A stretch of 23,986 bases of DNA from the NCBI RefSeq assembly GCF_001039355.2, contig NW_019774045.1, forward strand, positions 1 to 23,986. Reading direction: 5' to 3'. Position 1 is the stretch's first letter, and each line of letters starts with the position of its first letter. Position numbers and translations under genes: made by a program. Below, piece after piece: positions 21,112-23,986 of the stretch. Source of the stretch: Lingula anatina (Eukaryota > Brachiopoda > Lingulata > Lingulida > Lingulidae). A model generated the notes under the pieces. That model was given only the letters and a program-made list of their open reading frames with translations, was not told where the DNA came from and did not search any database.

Positions 21112-23801
21112 AGAAGGATAACTAGTTGATTGCATTCTTGCAGAGCTTTTTGAACTCTGCAGCATGGGGGTCATAAGTTCAGACCCTTATGTCTTCTGTG
21201 TCTTTTATTGATGATACTTGACACCGAATGATATCTCTTCACCAATGTGTAAAAAGGACAGGGATACTCTCTGTTGGAAAATAAACTAACACCCCATTTC
21301 CATAGATTTTTAGATCGATCTATCCTTGTGGGGAGTCTGACTAGATTACTGTCAGCTTGGCCGGCTTAAGCGTCTGTCCCGCCTACTAAAAGCTGTAAGG
21401 GGGTAATTAACTATGGTGCCCGCTCGGCTGACTGCAATTTAGCGTGAACCCCCAGGGAGTTAGGTCGATCTAAATCTTAATCTTTAGATTGATCTAAATC
21501 TCTGGGAAAGCACCTTAAGATAGATCATTGTTGTATTCAGTGGATGTCCAGGTCTGTAGTTAACAATTCAAAAAGGATAGATCATTTCCATGTGGTCAGA
21601 GTGTCTGCCTCTGGAGCTAGGGATTGGGTGAGGGGGATGGGATTTTGGTTTAACCCCCCCCCTTCCCGGGAGCAGTCCTCTGTAGGATAAGCATGTACAT
21701 GTAGAGATTTGAAAACATGGGAAACTTGCAAGCATCCGAACTGAAACGTCTGGGTAGGGGACTGTCAACTGGAGACATTTATGCTTCTTTTACACGTATA
21801 TCTGTATCTGTTCCTATTGTTGTATTGGTGTTATTCTATTATTTTACACAACACAACCAAACGCTGTGTTTGAGTACTAGTACTGTCATGTAGAAAGCTG
21901 TGCTCTAAGTTGATTATGATTATTAATGGGGGTGGGGACTAGGAATTACCAACCTTTTTTTTTTTCAACAACACAATAACTGCAATTGTTCAACAAGTCT
22001 TTAAAAAATTTAAAGACTTTTTGCACGAAGGCCACCCCATCAATAAATGAATAAACAAATAAAACAAATTTTATTTATTAAATCTATGGAGATTCAAAAG
22101 GTGTCCATTCCCTAGTAGATAAGTAGAGCAAACATATACCAGCAAGTGCGGCAATATGAATATATTACACAACTGGAAAAGTTTTAAAAGGGTGAGGATC
22201 CAAGTTTCAGAGTATTTTGTTTCCTGATATACAATAGCGGATATCACTAAAGGATGAGGCTTAGCATGCCTCATTAATATTACAATGAGAGGTTGACCAT
22301 CTTAGACTGGGTTCCCACAGATTTAGATCAATCCATCTGGATCGACCTAACTTCCTGGGGGTTCACGCTAAATTGCTCTCAGCTTCCGGGAGCGGAGCGC
22401 GCACAAAAGTTAATTACTCCCTTACAGCTTTTAGTAGGCGGGACAGACATTTAAGCTGTTTAAGCTGACAGGAATCCAGTGAGACTCCCAGGGGGATAGA
22501 TCGATCTAAATATCTGTGGGAATGGCCTCTTAGATTGTGAGGAGAAACTAAACCTTCTGTTGGTGAAAATTGATGGTGTTATCTTTGTAATAGTAGAAGT
22601 GTACAGATGGGTTCACCGTTGTATTTCACTGAATGTGATTTTGGATAATTGGAATGGTTATTAATGTGAGACGTATATCATTGGAATCAAAGCAGTATTG
22701 AAGTAGTTAACATTTGTCCATGACAAAGTTTATTGCAGATTATACTTCTGCCAATACCATCTTTGCTGGGCAAAATCTTCCAGTGGTGTTTTGAAACTGG
22801 ACTTCATTTCTGTGAAATCTTACTGTACTATTTGTTAATTTTTTTTCTCCATAAATTGAATTTTATATTATGTGTCATTTATTTTGAAATAAGAACATGA
22901 TTTGAATAAAATGATGAAACATTGTGTAGTATTATAAGAAAATGATAAGATTTCTTTTTTTTAATAGACTTATTTGACAACTATTGAAGCGATTCAGATC
23001 GATTTCAAATCACCTTAGTTCAAAATATATATTTTGGATAATAAAGTATTGTTTTAACAATTTTATAAATAGTCGGAAATGTTAAAGTTTTAATGCCTAA
23101 TTCTGGTCCTACAGTTTCTGTCAATAAAAAGTTAAATAATTTCAGTATTATCTCCGTATACTTATCAGTTATAAAAAGGCAATTTAATAGGACATTATTA
23201 TATTTTTCTTTATTTTTCCTTTATAGAAATCTCCCCCGTTCTATCTGGATCTCTATACCTGTTGTCACTGGTTTCTACATCCTGGTTAACATTGCTTATT
23301 TCACCGTTTTATCGCCAGCAGATATGTTAGCTTCTGATGCCGTGGCCGTGGTAAGTACAGGGAAAAAATGTTATCTGGGACCCATGTTTCTAAGGAATTT
23401 AGTTGGTTTGTTGGTCTAAATTACATTTAAAGGAAAGGGGGATTTGTTATTTGCGATACTCCATCAAAAAGGAATTTGATCATGTTTGTTTTGTTTTTAA
23501 AAAGTGACATCTTCAGTTTTTTCATACCAACATTACTTAAATATGAAGTAAGTCAGTTTTTCAGTTTTGGTTAATTCTAAAACATAAATTGTATGTGGTT
23601 AAAGTGAACCTCAAAATTGGTCACTTTCTGTAACAAATAATAATAATAATGTTAATAATAATTAATTAATTAATTAATCATTATTTATTAATTTCAGACA
23701 TTTGCAGAGAAGATGTTTGGTATAATGGCCTGGATTATGCCTGTCTTTGTGGCTTGTTCTTGTTTTGGTGGTTTGAATGGATGCATTATTGCTTCCTCCA
23801 G
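8183..23801 (+). CDS. SLC7A6/7-like: SLC7 heteromeric amino-acid transporter light chain (LAT/y+LAT-like), 5' part
   Basis: Joining 8183-8636, 11614-11739, 12093-12192, 13475-13519, 23227-23350 and 23698-23801 gives 953 in-frame bases (317 codons plus two bases); all introns are GT-AG and the last exon is followed by gtatgc, so the gene runs on. These proteins sit in the plasma membrane, bound by a disulfide to an SLC3 heavy chain, and exchange large neutral or cationic amino acids. Visible hallmarks: [15 protein letters not shown] and the unwound TM1 motif GSGIF (37-41), the heavy-chain cysteine in [10 protein letters not shown] (Cys136), [17 protein letters not shown] (TM4), [14 protein letters not shown] (TM6) and [16 protein letters not shown] (TM8). 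AFEGSS and EEIKNPN are y+LAT-like, whereas GWNYLNF is LAT1/LAT2-like, so substrate class is open. Full-length relatives are about 500 residues; some 180 remain outside the window. Confidence 0.93.
8903..9713. mobile_element. Possible non-autonomous DNA transposon with ATGTC-rich inverted ends
   Basis: The left end reads CAGTGATGGCGTTTCAATTT followed by CCTAAAAAACTCAGACTG and several ATGTCC/GACAT motifs. The right end, on the reverse strand, reads CAATTTTTTTTCCCTC, TAAAACCCCAGCCTG and again ATGTC/TGACAT motifs. The match over about 60 bases is imperfect and I found no clear target-site duplication. A CAGTG start would fit hAT; family and borders are uncertain. Confidence 0.35.
9440..9496. repeat. 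(CT)n microsatellite
   Basis: A nearly pure CT dinucleotide tract of about 57 bases with one interruption. Confidence 0.95.
11614..11739 (+). CDS. SLC7 coding exon 2 (TM4-TM5)
   Basis: Acceptor aattttttag, donor gtgagt, phase 1 to phase 1, 126 bases. It encodes [17 protein letters not shown] and then [19 protein letters not shown], which matches TM4-loop-TM5 of the LAT family. Confidence 0.92.
11794..11813. repeat. (TA)n microsatellite
   Basis: About ten TA units followed by a T run, in intron 2. Confidence 0.9.
12034..12085. repeat. (TTTA)n microsatellite at the 3' splice site of SLC7 exon 3
   Basis: Twelve or more TTTA units occupy the intron end, seven bases from the acceptor AG. The repeat supplies most of the branch point/pyrimidine region. 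Confidence 0.95.
12093..12192 (+). CDS. SLC7 coding exon 3 (loop and TM6)
   Basis: Acceptor tttacttttag, donor gtaaga, phase 1 to phase 2, 100 bases. It encodes [15 protein letters not shown] and then [13 protein letters not shown]. The HTESF..AFEGSS loop is closest to y+LAT1/y+LAT2. A (TTTA)n microsatellite abuts the acceptor. Confidence 0.92.
12193..13474 (+). other. SLC7 intron 3 (1.28 kb)
   Basis: AT-rich; the only recognised content is the MITE at 12799-12972. The remaining short frames have no support. Confidence 0.6.
12799..12972. mobile_element. 174-bp MITE, hAT-like inverted ends
   Basis: The left end CAGGCCAGTAGCCAG and the right end, reversed, CAGGCCCATAGCCAG are near-identical. 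Further in, both sides share a G-run plus GTTC and a CTGAAAAA(A)G(T/A) motif. Immediate flanks are TTTAT on both sides (12794-12798 and 12973-12977), a 5-bp target-site duplication. No transposase frame. The frames that cross it on both strands are products of the repeat, not genes. Confidence 0.75.
13475..13519 (+). CDS. SLC7 coding exon 4 (TM6 end)
   Basis: A 45-base microexon with acceptor tttcttgcag and donor gtaagt, phase 2 to phase 2, encoding [15 protein letters not shown] with its neighbours' split codons. The EE(I/L)xNPxxNLP junction is invariant in the family, which fixes both splice sites. Confidence 0.92.
16913..16980. repeat. 34-bp tandem duplication (2 copies)
   Basis: 16913-16946 and 16947-16980 share AGGTACATGTCGGAGT with four mismatches over 34 bases. 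Confidence 0.85.
17298..17510. promoter_or_regulatory. Possible intronic enhancer or internal promoter (E2F-like and E-box motifs)
   Basis: TTTTCCCGCC (17368-17377) is a full E2F-type site, with a second, ATTTTCCGCC, directly after it. Nearby are CAGCTG and CAGGTG E-boxes, TGACGTCC (CRE-like) and a TATATATA stretch just upstream. The segment is less AT-biased than its surroundings. Motif density alone does not prove function. Confidence 0.3.
17891..17923. repeat. (CT)n microsatellite
   Basis: A CT tract of about 33 bases in intron 4. Confidence 0.95.
18230..18252. repeat. (CT)n microsatellite
   Basis: A short CT tract of about 23 bases. Confidence 0.9.
18505..19157. repeat. 325-bp direct duplication joined by a single N
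   Basis: 18505-18828 is repeated as 18830-19157 with only two substitutions (CTA versus TTT near 18764-18766) and a poly-C run of 11 versus 15. The junction base 18829 is N. The two copies end at the same AATTGAAAC after the poly-C. This is best explained as two overlapping contigs that failed to merge at the poly-C run, not as a real tandem duplication. Open frames inside (18433-18681, 18923-19150) are not genes. Confidence 0.9.
19190..19205. repeat. (CT)n microsatellite
   Basis: Short CT tract, eight units. Confidence 0.85.
19665..20085. repeat. 142-bp tandem repeat, three copies
   Basis: Units start at 19665, 19807 and 19949 with ATTAG(C/T)ATGTATCAGTAATC. Each contains AGAGAGACTT, GCATCAGCCA(T/C)TGAACTA, and CAATGGGGACTATGAGC. 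The copies differ by a few percent and the third ends near 20085. No coding frame is conserved across units. Confidence 0.95.
20345..20373. repeat. (ACAAT)n pentanucleotide repeat
   Basis: About six perfect ACAAT units. Confidence 0.95.
21041..21109. repeat. Compound (CT)n(CA)n microsatellite
   Basis: A CT tract switches directly into a CA tract of about 14 units. The reading frame that crosses it ends in Ser-Leu and Thr-His repeats and is spurious. Confidence 0.95.
21292..21514 (-). mobile_element. ~220-bp MITE, copy 1 (inverted relative to copy 2)
   Basis: The sequence matches the reverse complement of 22307-22527 at roughly 80% throughout, including GTCTGTCCCGCCTACTAAAA, GCTGTAAGGG and CAATTTAGCGTGAACCCCCA. 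Each end carries TTTAGAT(C/T)GATC in inverted orientation. No clear target-site duplication at this copy. Too short for a transposase. Strand is arbitrary and only marks the opposite orientation to copy 2. Confidence 0.8.
21577..21690 (+). mobile_element. Possible tRNA-derived SINE fragment
   Basis: TGGTCAGAGTG (from 21593) fits a pol III A box, and GGTTTAACCCC (from 21647) fits a B box at 9 of 11 positions; they are 54 bases apart, somewhat longer than in a standard tRNA. The middle, TCTGCCTCTGGAGCTAGG, is anticodon-arm-like. No poly-A tail or duplication was found, so this is tentative. Confidence 0.35.
22307..22527 (+). mobile_element. ~220-bp MITE, copy 2
   Basis: The left end has TTCCCACAGATTTAGATC and the right end, reversed, TTCCCACAGATATTTAGATC. 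TCTTAGA flanks it on both sides (22300-22306 and 22528-22534), a 7-bp target-site duplication. Copy 1 lies 0.8 kb upstream in the opposite orientation. Confidence 0.85.
23227..23350 (+). CDS. SLC7 coding exon 5 (TM7)
   Basis: Acceptor tttccttta-tag, donor gtaagt, phase 2 to phase 0, 124 bases. It encodes [20 protein letters not shown] and then [21 protein letters not shown], equivalent to TM7 and the following external loop. Confidence 0.92.
23635..23679. repeat. (TAA)n/(TTAA)n microsatellite before SLC7 exon 6
   Basis: TAA units change into ATTA/TTAA units, ending about 20 bases before the acceptor AG at 23697. Confidence 0.9.
23698..23801 (+). CDS. SLC7 coding exon 6 (TM8)
   Basis: Acceptor attaatttcag, donor gtatgc, phase 0 to phase 2, 104 bases. 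It encodes [18 protein letters not shown], then [17 protein letters not shown], the TM8 region ending at the conserved SSR before the cytoplasmic loop. The next exon is outside the window. Confidence 0.92.
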
Positions 23802-23986
23802 GTATGCTTAATTTTTAGTGAGTGGTCATTCGAAGGAACAATGATTTGTGAGGAGAAAATTGCCCTTGTTTTTGAAGAAAGTTCAATCTGGTATGAAAAT
23901 TTGTGGGTGGGATATGTGTACCATTTGCTATAACCATGGTTTTTCCAGTTCACTTCTCACGGATGTGGGTGTGAAATAATATTTTG

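Larger units (their letters stand above)
13520..23226 (+). other. SLC7 intron 4 (9.7 kb)
   Basis: No SLC7 sequence is missing across this gap, since EEIKNPNK continues directly into NLPRSIW in the family; the whole 9.7 kb is intron. It carries the 142-bp tandem repeats, the 325-bp duplication, the inverted MITE pair, a SINE-like stretch, microsatellites and possibly regulatory sequence near 17300-17720. 14090-16780 shows nothing that I can name beyond AT-rich sequence and a G-run at 14662. Confidence 0.7.

Noticed and set aside
21130-21190. tRNA-like stretch with GAACTCTGCAGCATGGGGGT and AAGTTCAGACCC
   Set aside because: The T-arm is only B-box-like, no acceptor stem pairs, and no A box fits at the right distance.
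1-23986. CRISPR arrays, bacterial operons, rRNA genes
   Set aside because: No regularly spaced repeats with unique spacers, no Shine-Dalgarno-led gene strings and no rRNA-like sequence; the spliced genes show eukaryotic DNA.

Overview
This is a stretch of animal nuclear DNA. It shows spliced genes with GT-AG introns, long AT-rich non-coding sequence, microsatellites, a truncated non-LTR retrotransposon and several short inverted-repeat elements. The gene types (a RIG-I-like CARD array, an intronless LRR membrane receptor, an SLC7 transporter) and the repeat style fit a marine invertebrate. A hemichordate, amphioxus or echinoderm is my first guess, but a mollusc cannot be excluded; the species call is inference. 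Single N characters at 8160 and 18829 show draft assembly joins.

Region 1 (1-3436, + strand) is the 3' part of a gene built from CARD exons. I can read a partial CARD exon (1-232), a second, different CARD (599-868), a near-copy of the first CARD (2350-2691), a short Gly/Asn-rich linker (2955-3008) and a candidate basic/proline-rich last exon with a stop codon (3354-3436). Every junction I can place is phase 1, so the reading frame runs through all of them. The CARDs resemble those of RIG-I/MDA5-type RNA sensors, but no helicase domain follows before the next gene.

Region 2 (3437-5144) is intergenic. It contains a 5'-truncated LINE reverse-transcriptase fragment on the minus strand, with a tail of TTGA/CAACGTTGA repeats.

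Region 3 (5145-6971, - strand) is a complete intronless gene for a type I membrane protein: signal peptide, about 12 LRRs, LRR C-terminal cap, one transmembrane helix and a short tail with two tyrosine motifs. With the CARD gene it makes a small convergent pair of innate-immunity-type genes. That they work together is only suggested by proximity.

Region 4 (8183-window end, + strand) is the first 317 codons of a heteromeric amino-acid transporter light chain (SLC7, LAT/y+LAT branch). It has six coding exons, joined in frame, separated by large introns. Intron 1 (3.0 kb), intron 3 (1.3 kb) and especially intron 4 (9.7 kb) hold the repeats: a hAT-like MITE, a possible longer TIR element, a 142-bp x3 tandem repeat, a 325-bp duplication that looks like an assembly artefact, an inverted pair of ~220-bp MITEs, a SINE-like stretch and many (CT)n tracts. 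The gene continues beyond the window.
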